64,000 bases of DNA from Rhodopseudomonas faecalis (lineage in GTDB: Bacteria > Pseudomonadota > Alphaproteobacteria > Rhizobiales > Xanthobacteraceae): contig NZ_QJTI01000003.1 of assembly GCF_003217325.1 (NCBI RefSeq), positions 1 to 64,000 of the forward strand, in the 5' to 3' direction. Of the stretch, positions 63,575-64,000 are shown piece after piece; position 1 is the stretch's first letter, and every line of letters starts with the position of its first letter. A model generated the notes under the pieces. That model ran no database searches and had not been told where the DNA came from. It was given only the letters and a program-made list of their open reading frames with translations. Position numbers and translations under genes: made by a program.

Positions 63575-64000
63575 GGCAGATAGATTCGCTCGTACAGACC
63601 ACGCAGGATACCAGCGGTGGCGCCCCAAATATAGCGCTCCGCGAACGGCATCGCGTAGTAGGACCGCATCGCGCCGCGGAATTCCTTGCTGTGCAACTGG
63701 TGATTGGCGGGATTCATCAGAAACGAAAGTGGAACCTCGAAGGCGTCATCGACTTCCGAGCTATTGAGCGCCAGTTCAAAGCCGGGCGCAACCCGCGCCA
63801 GCGCAGGCAAGATACGAAAACCGAAGCTGGTGGCATAAAGGTTGAGATAACCGATCGGCTCGACAAAACCGCGATCGAGCCCGATCTCTTCTTCAGCCTC
63901 GCGCAGCGCGGCGGCGAGCGGCGAGGCATCGCTCGCATCGATCTTGCCGCCTGGAAAGGCGATCTGACCGGCATGGCTGTTGAGATGCGGCGCGCGCAGC
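63571..64000 (-). CDS. NUDIX CoA pyrophosphatase, partial (5' end outside window)
   Basis: The last 142 or so codons of a NUDIX hydrolase of the CoA pyrophosphatase (NudL/YeaB) group. The NUDIX box is visible on the minus strand: GGKIDASDASPLAAALREAEEEIGL, with the EExEIG core, preceded by HAGQIAFPGG, typical of CoA-cleaving members. The N-terminus lies beyond the window end. It overlaps the DUF6111 start by 3 bp. Confidence 0.88.
   Translation of the reverse strand, partial: LRAPHLNSHAGQIAFPGGKIDASDASPLAAALREAEEEIGLDRGFVEPIGYLNLYATSFGFRILPALARVAPGFELALNSSEVDDAFEVPLSFLMNPANHQLHSKEFRGAMRSYYAMPFAERYIWGATAGILRGLYERIYLP

Overview
GC-rich chromosomal DNA from an alphaproteobacterium, most likely the Bradyrhizobium/Rhodopseudomonas group of the Rhizobiales (Rhodopseudomonas palustris-like). 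Evidence: a fused cytochrome b/c1 gene (fbcH) behind a TAT-type Rieske gene; a DnaG primase with no zinc ligands; the order fliF-fliG-fliH-fliN-flbD with the CtrA inhibitor gene sciP beside it; possible CtrA boxes; and short palindromic elements that I associate with this group. No phage, integrase, transposase or CRISPR array was seen. The species is an inference; there is no rRNA in the window.

Layout. 1-9 kb: DUF2189 membrane protein, N-formylglutamate amidohydrolase, gamma-glutamylcyclotransferase-like protein, dnaG, rpoD and small proteins. 9-15 kb: lytic transglycosylase, fliK-flgD, mnmA, a PmtA-like methyltransferase, a small secreted protein and an elongator tRNA-Met. 15.3-16.8 kb: a deletion scar joining the 3' part of a glycogen-debranching-type gene to a 5'-truncated glycosyltransferase gene. 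17-19.4 kb: small proteins and a zinc alcohol dehydrogenase. 19.4-31.2 kb: a metabolic island. livK-livH-livM-livG-livF (uptake) is divergent from iorA, iorB-ferredoxin, korA, korB, korC and paaK, which predicts oxidation of aryl 2-oxoacids to acyl-CoA plus reduced ferredoxin and activation of an aryl acid such as phenylacetate. 31.3-32.3 kb: a tandem array of four long palindromic elements with 132-bp spacers. 32.4-36.6 kb: yqeY-like gene, carA, a methyltransferase and a RecD-like helicase. 37-42.6 kb: flagellar MS-ring/switch operon ending in flbD, with sciP upstream. 42.8-49.3 kb: TonB-ExbD-ExbB, an RHH-like protein, a double universal stress protein and a P-type cation ATPase.

49.7-56.9 kb: a compact six-gene operon hyfB-C-E-F-G-I that resembles group 4 membrane hydrogenase (formate hydrogenlyase, complex I-like). 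Its large subunit has lost all four cysteines that would bind NiFe, and no polyferredoxin or maturation gene is present. It is therefore an energy-converting-hydrogenase-related (Ehr-type) complex of unknown reaction, and the best candidate here for an under-described system. A perfect 19-bp palindrome lies upstream.

57-64 kb: a small CxxC protein, fbcH and fbcF (cytochrome bc1), trmL-queE (tRNA modification), and cca, a DUF6111 protein and a NUDIX CoA pyrophosphatase gene cut by the window end.
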